DNA of 64,000 nucleotides, from NCBI RefSeq assembly GCF_009937975.1, contig NZ_AP018441.1, positions 1,922,001-1,986,000 of the forward strand, in the 5' to 3' direction. This DNA is from Undibacterium sp. YM2. GTDB lineage: Bacteria; Pseudomonadota; Gammaproteobacteria; Burkholderiales; Burkholderiaceae_D. Made by a program: the position numbers and the translations under genes. Of the stretch, positions 25,515 to 32,812 are shown piece after piece (position 1 is the stretch's first letter; each line of letters begins with the position of its first letter). Under the pieces are notes generated by a model. That model made no database searches, was not told the DNA's origin, and saw only the letters and a program-made list of their open reading frames with translations.

Positions 25515-27272
25515 ATGATTTTAAATAGGGCTATTTTATTTGTCGCATCTATTTTGCTTGTCGCCGGTACTCAAGTGGCAGCCAAGCCAATTTACAACTC
25601 TAGCTCAATTGATGATTTGTTGAATCAATCTGGGATGGAGGTTGTTACTGCGCCTGAAAAAGCCTCCGAGACTCTTAGTAAGTTGGGTGAATTGAAGGGT
25701 AATTTCACCGAGGCACAACGAAGTAGATTCTTTTTGCTTAGTGCTGCGACTTTAGGATTTAAGGGAAAACACAAAGAAAGAGTCGAATTAGTGCAATCCG
25801 TGATAGATCAAGTTCAGGAGCCACTTTATCGGGTTAGGTTTCTTTCTCAATTGTCTTCAGGCTATACAAATCTCGGGGAATACGAAAGAGCTTTAGAGGC
25901 AATGAATCAAAGTATTTTAATTCTGCCGAAGTTAACTAGTATCGAAGCAAAAGTTGATACATTACAAGCTGCAATCAATGTGCTAAATTCTCTGCACGCG
26001 TATGATGAAGCATTGATTTACGCAGAAAGAATGCTGACTACAGCAACTTCGTCCGAAAGCAATAGTGCACAATGCCTTGCTTTAGGTGATCAGGTTGAAA
26101 TCAATTTTCTACGAGGTGAGCGGCAACGCGCGAGACATATACTGCCAGATGCCATAAAAGTATGTGACTCAGCAAATAAAAACTTCTATTCGCTCTTACT
26201 TAACACTCTTGCTGCTATAGATTTGATTGATTCTGGCAATTATCTACAAGGTAAGGGCGCAGCTTTAAAATTACTTCAAGATTTTTCGCACTTAAATCAA
26301 AGTTCGGATTATGGTACCCAGTTAGAGGAGGCATTGGCTCGCGCTTATTTAAATACGGGTAATCTTGAGCAGGCCGAACGCTTTGGTACGCAGGCCTATC
26401 AACGAGCAAAAGCCGGCAACGCTATTCATTTGATGGAGAAAACTGCAGAAACAATGGCCACTATCAAGCGTGCTCAAGGCCAGTATCCCAGCTCACTGGA
26501 ATACTATGAAGCAGCACTGGTACTGAAGAATCGTGTGTTAGACGATCAACTACATAAAAATCTGGCATTCCAGCGCGTCAAGTTTGACACTCAGGATAAA
26601 GCCAATCAAATGAGTTTGCTTGAACAGAAAAACAAAATCCTTGCTGTTGAACGCGAATTAGAAAAAAAGAATAATCAGAATCTTTGGTTGTTTATTTCTT
26701 TGGTGGGAGTGATTCTGGTTGTATTGAGTTTATGGCTGATCAAAACCTTGCAGCAAAAAAATCAATTCCGCCAGTTCTCACAAACAGATGGTTTGACCCA
26801 GGCAGCCAATCGCATGCATTTCATCAGCTTCGCGAATGAAGCATTCAAATTGCGCACTGGTAGCGTCAGCATCATCCTGTTCGATATGGACTTGTTTAAA
26901 AATGTTAATGACACATATGGTCATGCTACAGGCGACTGGGTATTGAAAAGCGTCAGTGAAACCGTCAAGACGCATTTGCGCAAGGTTGATTTGTTTGGGC
27001 GGTTGGGTGGTGAAGAGTTTGGTATTTGCATGCCAGACTCAAGCCAGGCCTCAGCCCTGCAATTGGCGGAGCGCTGCCGTATGGCAATCACAATGATAGA
27101 TACAGAACCTAGTGGCCATAAATTCTCACTGTCTGCCAGTTTTGGTGTGGCTACAGTAGATGGAAATGGGCTCAAGAATTTTGACGAAACTCTGGAGGCT
27201 GCTGACAAGGCACTGTATATCTCCAAAGCCGAAGGTAGAAACTGCGTTAGTGTTTTCAGGCAAGTTCCTTAA
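25515..27272 (+). CDS. TPR-containing membrane diguanylate cyclase (GGDEF)
   Basis: 585-aa protein. A signal sequence (residues 1-23) leads to a periplasmic region of TPR-like helical repeats (about 30-370, for example NLGEYERALEAMNQS and YLNTGNLEQAERFGTQAYQRAKAG). One transmembrane helix follows (about 391-413), then a cytoplasmic GGDEF domain. The active site reads GGEEF (about 498), preceded at the correct five-residue distance by RKVD, an RxxD inhibitory site, so it should make c-di-GMP with product inhibition. The TPR part is visibly AT-richer than the flanking genes, while the GGDEF part looks typical. It lies between the two borosin-type precursors and probably shares the first one's transcript. 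Confidence 0.9.
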   Translation: MILNRAILFVASILLVAGTQVAAKPIYNSSSIDDLLNQSGMEVVTAPEKASETLSKLGELKGNFTEAQRSRFFLLSAATLGFKGKHKERVELVQSVIDQVQEPLYRVRFLSQLSSGYTNLGEYERALEAMNQSILILPKLTSIEAKVDTLQAAINVLNSLHAYDEALIYAERMLTTATSSESNSAQCLALGDQVEINFLRGERQRARHILPDAIKVCDSANKNFYSLLLNTLAAIDLIDSGNYLQGKGAALKLLQDFSHLNQSSDYGTQLEEALARAYLNTGNLEQAERFGTQAYQRAKAGNAIHLMEKTAETMATIKRAQGQYPSSLEYYEAALVLKNRVLDDQLHKNLAFQRVKFDTQDKANQMSLLEQKNKILAVERELEKKNNQNLWLFISLVGVILVVLSLWLIKTLQQKNQFRQFSQTDGLTQAANRMHFISFANEAFKLRTGSVSIILFDMDLFKNVNDTYGHATGDWVLKSVSETVKTHLRKVDLFGRLGGEEFGICMPDSSQASALQLAERCRMAITMIDTEPSGHKFSLSASFGVATVDGNGLKNFDETLEAADKALYISKAEGRNCVSVFRQVP

Positions 27273-27327
27273 ACTTGTCGATGATAATTTGTTAAAAATA
27301 GTTTTGCTTTAGCTAATACTTGAGTTT

Positions 27328-27353
27328 AGAATTATCCTTGGTATTACCCCATG
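27328..27353 (+). promoter_or_regulatory. Upstream element shared by the two precursor genes (copy 2)
   Basis: Second copy of the block with GGTATTACC, starting AGAATT where copy 1 has AGAATC, and ending 27 bases before the precursor 2 ATG. Conservation in non-coding DNA between two otherwise diverged genes suggests a regulatory function. Confidence 0.5.
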
Positions 27354-27380
27354 AAAGTTTTGCCAACCAAGGAGAAAAGT

Positions 27381-27653
27381 ATGTCTAAGTTGTTAGATTA
27401 TCTGAATGCTCTTGATACTAGTGCTGCTCTTATTCAGGCGCACAAAAACGATCCAATACAGGCGGCACGTGATTTCGGTTTATCCGTAGATGAACAGGTT
27501 CTTATCCTGCGTCAGGACAGGCGTGAAATATCCGCCTTTCTGGATTTACCGTTCAGGGATTTCGATGCTATTGATACAACCGAAACTTACTTTGAATCAT
27601 GGGAAATTGCCGGTGACGAGCAAGCTCAATTTGAGCAAGAAGTTGTCGCGTAA
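27381..27653 (+). CDS. Putative split borosin precursor 2 (LigA-like domain protein)
   Basis: 90-aa paralogue of precursor 1. A gap-free hand alignment gives 27 identities in the first 66 positions, including MSKLL.YLN.LD, NDP, DFGL (31-34) and the DT at 65-66 where the domain ends. The tail after DT is longer (residues 67-90): TETYFESWEIAG, then an acidic end EQEVVA. Aromatic and beta-branched residues just after the domain occupy the same place as in precursor 1 and are the likely modification sites. The ATG at 27381 has an AAGGAG ribosome-binding site; an in-frame ATG at 27351 is upstream of it. It is followed by a terminator and then the methyltransferase. Confidence 0.7.
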   Translation: MSKLLDYLNALDTSAALIQAHKNDPIQAARDFGLSVDEQVLILRQDRREISAFLDLPFRDFDAIDTTETYFESWEIAGDEQAQFEQEVVA

Positions 27654-27721
27654 TACACGTTTATGAAAAACACTTTTTGCAAACGCAATGAAGCTAAAAA
27701 GTGTTGATAGCACTGCTATGT

Positions 27722-27760
27722 ATAGAGCCGGATCATATTTGTTTCTGGCTCTATTTTTTT
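27722..27760 (+). terminator. Terminator between precursor 2 and the methyltransferase
   Basis: ATAGAGCC and GGCTCTAT form an 8-bp perfect stem with a 17-base loop, followed by a run of seven Ts. A second, longer-looped inverted repeat (AACACTTTTT / AAAAAGTGTT) lies about 30 bp upstream. Together they should reduce transcription from precursor 2 into the methyltransferase gene. Confidence 0.75.
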
Positions 27761-27801
27761 GTATTTGCAACCCCTTTTTGTGATATTCACACCTAAAATC
27801 T

Positions 27802-28629
27802 ATGACAATTCAAAAGCAAGGATCACTCGTCTGTGTGGGAACTGGCATGCGTATGGCGGGGCAATTGACGCCAATTGCGCAAAGCTATATTGAAACCTTT
27901 GATATCGTCATAGCTGCTGTGCCGAATATTTTTACGCGTAAATGGTTGCAGGGTGTGGCAAAAGAGTATGTCTGCCTCAATGATCACTATGAGGATACCA
28001 AGATTGACGGAAAGACCAGACGTGATACCTACAGACGCATGGCTGATACTATTTTGAAAGAAGTGCGGGCTGGCAAGAAGGTATGCGCTGCCTTTTATGG
28101 TCATCCTGGCATATTCGCTTGCATTTCGCATATGACAATCGCCGAAGCTCGTTTGGAAGGTTATGAAGCTCATATGGAACCAGGAATTTCTGCATTAGAT
28201 TGCCTGGTTGCTGATTTGGGCATTGATCCTGGTAGCTTTGGCATGCAGTCAATGGAATCAACACAGTTCATGATTTATAAGCGGCCCCTTGATCCTACAG
28301 CTTTGCTGGTGTTATGGCAGGTAGGCATAGCGGGTGACTTGACCTTGAAGCGTTTTGATACAGAGCCAGCTCATTTGCAGATACTGGTGAATAAATTGGC
28401 ACAGTATTACCCGCTTGATCACGAAGTGATTTTGTACGAAGCCGCCACAGACCCGCTGGAAAAAACACGCGTAGACAAACTGCGCCTGGAGGATTTGCCT
28501 AAGATGTCTTACAAGCAAATCACTACTCTGGTGATACCCCCATCCAGGCCGCTGGAAAGAGACCAGTCAATTATCGATGAACTCAATGCAATCGCTGCAC
28601 AGAGAGGGAAGGTCCAGCAAGCAGCTTGA
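27802..28629 (+). CDS. Borosin-type peptide backbone alpha-N-methyltransferase (SonM-like)
   Basis: 275-aa enzyme of the tetrapyrrole methylase fold. It begins GSLVCVGTGMRMAGQLTPIA (the SAM-binding glycine loop) and contains TRRDTY (72-77), FYGHPGIFACISHMTIAEA (98-116), HMEPGISALDCLVADLGIDPG and YPLDHEVILYEA. These are the segments that mark SonM-like split borosin methyltransferases rather than cobalamin or sirohaem enzymes. Tyr63, Arg73 or Arg74, Tyr77 and Tyr99 fall where the catalytic tyrosines and arginine of borosin enzymes are expected. It is a free-standing enzyme, with separate precursors encoded upstream. There is no strong ribosome-binding site, and a terminator lies just upstream, so expression may be low. 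No protease gene for leader removal is adjacent, apart from the M14 peptidase at 23465. Confidence 0.85.
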   Translation: MTIQKQGSLVCVGTGMRMAGQLTPIAQSYIETFDIVIAAVPNIFTRKWLQGVAKEYVCLNDHYEDTKIDGKTRRDTYRRMADTILKEVRAGKKVCAAFYGHPGIFACISHMTIAEARLEGYEAHMEPGISALDCLVADLGIDPGSFGMQSMESTQFMIYKRPLDPTALLVLWQVGIAGDLTLKRFDTEPAHLQILVNKLAQYYPLDHEVILYEAATDPLEKTRVDKLRLEDLPKMSYKQITTLVIPPSRPLERDQSIIDELNAIAAQRGKVQQAA

Positions 28630-28754
28630 GAGCCAGGGTAGTTCAGGTTTTGCCCGTGCTCTGGCGCGAACGCCCTTTGAATAGAAAAGGTTTATAAATG
28701 CTATTGCTTGCATACCAGTGACAAAATCCTTTAAAAGTAGCTAAATGCTAATTT

Positions 28755-28770
28755 GATCAATATATTGATC
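28755..28770. promoter_or_regulatory. 16-bp perfect palindrome upstream of the exported protein gene
   Basis: GATCAATATATTGATC is its own reverse complement. It lies about 100 bp before the ATG at 28872, a reasonable position for an operator. I cannot assign a regulator. Confidence 0.4.
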
Positions 28771-28871
28771 TGAGCCCGCAGGTTACAAATATCTGCTTTC
28801 AATTTGATTTACACTTAATTAGAATCAGTTGCGTGCGACAAAATGGTTTGTCAACAAGTTGGAGGATACTG

Positions 28872-29270
28872 ATGAAAAAAATGATCAAAAATACATTGCT
28901 GGGTCTGGCTTTGGCCGGTGGTTTGTCGGTAGCTTGCGCTGAAGGCGTAGATACCACTGTTGATGGCATTTTCAATGCGCTGACAACGACAAGTAATTTG
29001 CAGGCTACGGTTGATAACCTGGTCGCCAGCGGTGCGAATCCACAATCCATCGTTTCTGTTGCTGCCGCTGCTGGTATTCCTCTGGATACTGTCAAGGATT
29101 TGCAGGTATGCGTGAATTCTGCTGCACCTGATGCAACAGTGCTCAGTGCTTCCTGCATGAGACAGCGTAGCCTGGTAACTGCCTATGCAGCAGGCGTGAA
29201 TGATCCTATGAAATATCTGCCTGCAACTGCTGCTGGCAAACGTCAAAGCAAAGAAGTCAAAACGAACTAA
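28872..29270 (+). CDS. Small exported hypothetical protein
   Basis: 132-aa protein with a signal peptide (MKKMIKNTLLGLALAGG..., cleaved near ACA, residue 22). The mature part is alanine- and threonine-rich with two cysteines (VCVNS and ASCMRQR) that may form a disulfide. SIVSVAAAAGIPLDTVKDL suggests helices. I do not recognise a family. A GGAGG ribosome-binding site precedes the ATG, and a strong terminator follows the gene. It is the last gene of the AT-richer island after the borosin methyltransferase; a functional link is only positional. Confidence 0.65.
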   Translation: MKKMIKNTLLGLALAGGLSVACAEGVDTTVDGIFNALTTTSNLQATVDNLVASGANPQSIVSVAAAAGIPLDTVKDLQVCVNSAAPDATVLSASCMRQRSLVTAYAAGVNDPMKYLPATAAGKRQSKEVKTN

Positions 29271-29292
29271 TCAATTAGTTCAGGATGGCAAG

Positions 29293-29326
29293 AAAAGCAG
29301 ACATGTTGAACATGTCTGCTTTTTTA
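29293..29326 (+). terminator. Strong rho-independent terminator
   Basis: AAGCAGACATGTT pairs with AACATGTCTGCTT around a very short loop, followed by a T-run. It closes the exported-protein gene. Confidence 0.9.
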
Positions 29327-29380
29327 TTTTGAGACTCCTGCTATTTGCTGCCCTGACCGTGATAAGCGAGGAAAGCGTTC

Positions 29381-29596
29381 TCAGGTCTTCTTCCTCAATG
29401 GCTCCAGCAATTCTTTGAGGTTGTTGTGATCGATCTCATACATCAATTCCAGTAGCCGGCCTATCTCACCCTTGGGGAAACCTTCCCGCGCAAACCAGCC
29501 CAGGTAATTACCGGGCAGGTCAGCGATGACAGTATCCTTGTACTTGCCATAGGGCATCTTGAAGCTCAGCAGTCTTTGCAGGTCGTCCGCTTGCAT
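29381..29596 (-). CDS. DUF3820 family protein
   Basis: 71-aa protein with FKMPYGKYKDTVIADLPGNYLGWFAREGFPKGEIGRLLELMYEI, the full DUF3820 pattern (MPFGKYKG..I.DLP..YL.WF...GFP.G.LG). The family includes a proposed quorum-sensing-regulated virulence factor of Pseudomonas and other small proteins of unknown role; some resemble nuclease accessory domains. It starts three bases after the DUF2242 lipoprotein stop and is probably co-transcribed with it. Confidence 0.85.
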   Translation of the reverse strand: MQADDLQRLLSFKMPYGKYKDTVIADLPGNYLGWFAREGFPKGEIGRLLELMYEIDHNNLKELLEPLRKKT

Positions 29597-29599
29597 AAA

Positions 29600-30262
29600 C
29601 TAGTCCTCGGATTTCTTGCCAGACTCAACGGGCGGCGGCGTGCTGGTAGCTGGCTGGCTTGCGCTCGTTGCCGCTGGGGCCGCAGGCGTTACGCCAACAG
29701 TCTTTTTTTCTTCTTCCATATCCTGGATATAGGGAACCGCATCCAGGTAACGATCGACGAGTTCGAAGAACTGTTCATAAAACTGACCGGTAGGAATGGT
29801 TTCGCTGGCGACCTTGACCAGGGCATCGTCAGTTGAGCCAAATGGCAGTGACACTGAACCCAGGGCGCTGACGCCTATGCTCGCTGAAGTATTACTCTTT
29901 TTTAGGGAATAACGGTCGCGAACGGCATTTGCAAAAACGGTCGTGCTATTGCTGCCTTTGCTGTTGGCTACGCAGACGACGTTAAATTCAATTTCTGCGT
30001 GAATGTCTGCTTCTGGCTGGTATTTCCTGCGGCCTTTAAGTACAGAAGGCTTCCATTCACTGATGACATAACCCTGGCTGAGCAAGGCACGACGCGCTGC
30101 CTCGCAGGCGCTTTTTTCAGTACCAGGGAAGGCGCGGGTGAATACGCCGGTAGCACCAAATTCTTCGTGCTGCAAGCCAGCGTGCTTGGTGGTAGTGCAG
30201 GCGCTTAACATGCTAAGCCCCAGGGCGAGGCTGAGAGGTAGTAAAAATTTGCGGTGAATCAT
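29600..30262 (-). CDS. DUF2242 lipoprotein
   Basis: About 220-aa lipoprotein. The signal peptide ends in the lipobox LSAC followed by TTTKHAG. The mature domain (EKSACEAARRALLSQGYVISEW and VRDRYSLKKSNTSASIGVSALGSVSLPFGS) matches DUF2242, whose function is unknown. The last 40 residues are a low-complexity Pro/Ala/Thr/Ser tail. The ATG at 30262 is preferred over a TTG-type start 42 bases upstream because it gives a clean lipoprotein signal. It is part of a three-gene minus-strand unit with DUF3820 and a 65-aa protein. Confidence 0.82.
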   Translation of the reverse strand: MIHRKFLLPLSLALGLSMLSACTTTKHAGLQHEEFGATGVFTRAFPGTEKSACEAARRALLSQGYVISEWKPSVLKGRRKYQPEADIHAEIEFNVVCVANSKGSNSTTVFANAVRDRYSLKKSNTSASIGVSALGSVSLPFGSTDDALVKVASETIPTGQFYEQFFELVDRYLDAVPYIQDMEEEKKTVGVTPAAPAATSASQPATSTPPPVESGKKSED

Positions 30263-30304
30263 CTTTATTTCAATAGTACGGATAAAAGCGCAGTGCACTG
30301 ACAC

Positions 30305-30502
30305 TCAGGCCAGCGCTTCTTTGGCTGCTTCTTCCGGAGTTAATCCATCAAAGAACAGATCGGTGAACCATTCTATCTGCTCTTCTATGTGATCCTGGGC
30401 CTGGCTCACGGTGGCACCACCAGCGACCAGGAAGCCTTCTACTTCCGTGCACCAGGCAATCAGCGCCTCGGTTTCCGGGTCCAGTTCATTCTTTTTTGCC
30501 AT
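30305..30502 (-). CDS. Small acidic hypothetical protein
   Basis: 65-aa protein, strongly acidic and helical (MAKKNELDPETEALIAWCTEVEGFL), with no signal peptide. GLTPEEAAKEALA at the end resembles a small helix-hairpin. I do not recognise a family. AAGAAAG precedes the ATG. It precedes the DUF2242 lipoprotein gene on the same strand. Confidence 0.6.
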   Translation of the reverse strand: MAKKNELDPETEALIAWCTEVEGFLVAGGATVSQAQDHIEEQIEWFTDLFFDGLTPEEAAKEALA

Positions 30503-30893
30503 GATGTTTCTTTCTTGCTTATATCAACGTAAGCCGTATTTTAACTTGTCAGCACTGGCAAGGTGTTACCGCTACATTAAATACAAAATTGCAAGTGCCA
30601 GATTATTAAGATATAACGCGGCGGGGCATGATTTGGGTGACAGATATCGTAGAAAATTTTAAGACCAAAGAGTTCACCATAGAGGAGTGATCTTTTTTGT
30701 AAAGGATCATCGTTTCGTAAGCAGGCAACGTGTCACTTGAGTTCTTTGTTATCGATGTAGGAGCGGCTTTAGCCGCGAATGTCCGTCATAACCAAAAATA
30801 ATAGATATGGCCAGATGTTTGCGGCTAAAGCCGTTCCTATAAAGTTTCTCTGTGATCCTCTGTGCAAACTCTGTGTCTCTGTGTTGAAAGGTC
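30503..30893. other. Intergenic region with REP-like element
   Basis: About 390 bp between the small acidic protein and hutC. Apart from the inverted repeat at 30758-30839 I see no gene. It should contain the promoter of the minus-strand unit starting at 30502. Confidence 0.5.
30758..30839. repeat. REP/BIME-like inverted repeat
   Basis: Two 22-bp arms, at 30758-30779 and 30818-30839, are inverted copies with two mismatches. The core is GCGGCTTTAGCCGC, and 38 bp separate the arms. Elements with this core are dispersed in many proteobacterial genomes. It lies just downstream of hutC. Confidence 0.7.
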
Positions 30894-31604
30894 TTAGAAA
30901 CTTCCCGCAAACTGATAACGCTTACCCGGATGCCACATCGTCACGCAGGTAGCAATCATGTCGCGCGATCGGGTGGTTCTGTGCAAGACCAGGCAGGCTT
31001 CTTTGGCTGAGATATGCAGCATCTCAGCGATCTGTTTTGGTGGCAGCACGGCTTCTATGCTGTAGTCAACTCCTTGCAAGGGCGCGACTGCGACCAGGTA
31101 TTCATTCGGGGTCATGACGCTGAAGTCTTGTTGCAGGTATTCTGGAGTGACACTGGAGTTGACCCAGCGGTCTTCAACCTGTATCGCCACTTCGTTCTCA
31201 AAATGGACGATGACGGAATGGAATAAGCTATGGCCCGCCTTTACCTGGAATTTTGCTGCCAGTTGCTCGCTCGCGGTTTCTGCCTTTAACTCATGCAGTT
31301 CGCTGCGGTGAGTATGGCCGCGTGAGCGAATTTCTTCGGCGATGCTTTTGATGGCGACCAATGTTGCCTGGTATTTTTGTTGTGCCACATAAGTGCCTGA
31401 GCCCTGTATGCGCGTCAGGATTTGTTCGCTGGTGAGTTCGCGCACGGCGCGGTTGACTGTCATGCGCGAGACACCAAACTGGCTGGCCAGCGCAGTTTCG
31501 GCGGGGATGGCATCGCCTTCTTTCCACTTGCCTGACTGGATTTCCTGAAGCAGGGTATCTTTGATGACTTGAAACGCTGGGGTATCTGGCTTGCTGGGTT
31601 TCAC
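30894..31604 (-). CDS. hutC: Histidine utilization repressor HutC (GntR family)
   Basis: 236-aa GntR/HutC-type repressor. The N-terminal winged helix has AIPAETALASQFGVSRMTVNRAVRELTSEQIL and the RIQGSGTYVA turn. The C-terminal UTRA ligand domain includes HSVIVHFENEVAIQVEDRWVNSSVTPEYL and ends in MWHPGKRYQFAGSF, a characteristic HutC ending. The effector of the family is urocanate. It lies 4.2 kb upstream of hutU, separated by LysR, SDR and other genes, yet an 18-bp palindrome of the HutC type sits before hutU. Confidence 0.93.
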   Translation of the reverse strand: MKPSKPDTPAFQVIKDTLLQEIQSGKWKEGDAIPAETALASQFGVSRMTVNRAVRELTSEQILTRIQGSGTYVAQQKYQATLVAIKSIAEEIRSRGHTHRSELHELKAETASEQLAAKFQVKAGHSLFHSVIVHFENEVAIQVEDRWVNSSVTPEYLQQDFSVMTPNEYLVAVAPLQGVDYSIEAVLPPKQIAEMLHISAKEACLVLHRTTRSRDMIATCVTMWHPGKRYQFAGSF

Positions 31605-31684
31605 AGTATGGCTGACATGGGAGTGATAGGTGTTTGCATTTTCTCATAGCACTGCTGTGATAGCGAATAAATCGGCTGGCACTG

Positions 31685-32620
31685 TCACTTTTTGCGCGGC
31701 AACGCAGAAAATTTACCTGCAATATCCAGTTCACGAAAACGCATGAGGATGAAATCAACAAACAGCCTGGTCTTGGCTGGCATCAGCTTGCTGCTGGCGT
31801 AGTAGATGGAAATGGGGCCAATATCCGCATACCAACTGGGCAGCAGGCGTAGCAATGCACCGCTTTCCAGGTAGGGCAGCGCATGCAGTCTCGGCACCAT
31901 GGCGACACCCAAATCGAACAAGGCAGCACGGCACATGGCTTCCGGGTCATCCATGATGATGCGTGTCTTCAATTCCAGATGTGCTTCTTCACCCGCAGCA
32001 TTGCGTAACGTCCACGAGCGCAGTCGGCCACTTTGTGACGAGCGGCGCATGATGCCGTCCAGATGAGCCAGGTCTGCGGGTTTTGTCGGCATTTTGTGAG
32101 CAGCGATATAGGCGGGCGAAGCAACGGGTATGACATGAGCGCGCCCGATTTCACGCGCAATAACACCAGGCACCAGTTCTATGCCACCGCCGATGGCAAC
32201 ATCAAAACCTTCAGCGATGATATCTACGCTGCGGTTATCAAAATGCAGATCGGGTATGACATCAGGGTAAGTGTTAATAAAATCATTTACCGCAGGCAAA
32301 ACATAATCTCGCCCAAAGGCCAGTGCCAGGCTGATCTTTAATACGCCAGCGGGTTTGCCTGCGACGTTTTCTACATTTGCCAGTGCTGCCTGTATGCTGT
32401 CCAGCCCGCCCTTGATCTGCGCCAGAAATACCTCTCCCGCCTCCGTCAGCATCAGACTGCGCGTGCTGCGCTGGAACAAGCGTATGCCCAGCCGTGATTC
32501 CAGCTTGGCGACGTTCTTGCTGACAGCCGCTGGCGTCAAGCCCAGGTTACGTGCTGCCTGGGAAAAACTGCCAGCCTCAGCACTACGAACGAAAGATTCT
32601 ATGCTCGCCAGTGTCTCCAT
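31685..32620 (-). CDS. LysR family transcriptional regulator
   Basis: 311-aa regulator. The N-terminal winged helix reads ETLASIESFVRSAEAGSFSQAARNLGLTPAAVSKNVAKLESRLGIRLFQRSTRSLMLTEAG, followed by a periplasmic-binding-protein-like effector domain typical of the CrgA-type subgroup. It is divergent from an SDR gene, and a perfect 11-bp-arm palindrome lies between them at 32667-32691, so the SDR is the likely target. The effector is unknown. Confidence 0.94.
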   Translation of the reverse strand: METLASIESFVRSAEAGSFSQAARNLGLTPAAVSKNVAKLESRLGIRLFQRSTRSLMLTEAGEVFLAQIKGGLDSIQAALANVENVAGKPAGVLKISLALAFGRDYVLPAVNDFINTYPDVIPDLHFDNRSVDIIAEGFDVAIGGGIELVPGVIAREIGRAHVIPVASPAYIAAHKMPTKPADLAHLDGIMRRSSQSGRLRSWTLRNAAGEEAHLELKTRIIMDDPEAMCRAALFDLGVAMVPRLHALPYLESGALLRLLPSWYADIGPISIYYASSKLMPAKTRLFVDFILMRFRELDIAGKFSALPRKK

Positions 32621-32666
32621 GATTTCCTCTGCCTTCGGTCTTTAATTTTGATTATTAGCTTCAACC

Positions 32667-32691
32667 TACTTTCAACCTTTGGTTGAAAGTA
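32667..32691. promoter_or_regulatory. LysR-type operator in the LysR-SDR intergenic region
   Basis: Perfect inverted repeat: TACTTTCAACC, a three-T loop, then GGTTGAAAGTA. A further TTCAACC copy begins 10 bases upstream of the inner one. It lies 46 bases before the LysR start and about 120 before the SDR start, consistent with a LysR binding site. Confidence 0.7.
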
Positions 32692-32812
32692 ATGTTATCG
32701 ATTATGGACTACTTGTAATCATTTAAAAAGCACAAAATAGCTACATCCAATCACGGATTAAAGAAATTAAACCGAATCAAACTTAAGTAAGCCAACTACA
32801 CAGGAGAACGAC

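Noticed and set aside
27802..28629. Methyltransferase as a cobalamin or sirohaem biosynthesis enzyme
   Set aside because: The fold is shared, but the motifs match SonM-like enzymes, no tetrapyrrole genes are nearby, and LigA-like small proteins lie upstream.
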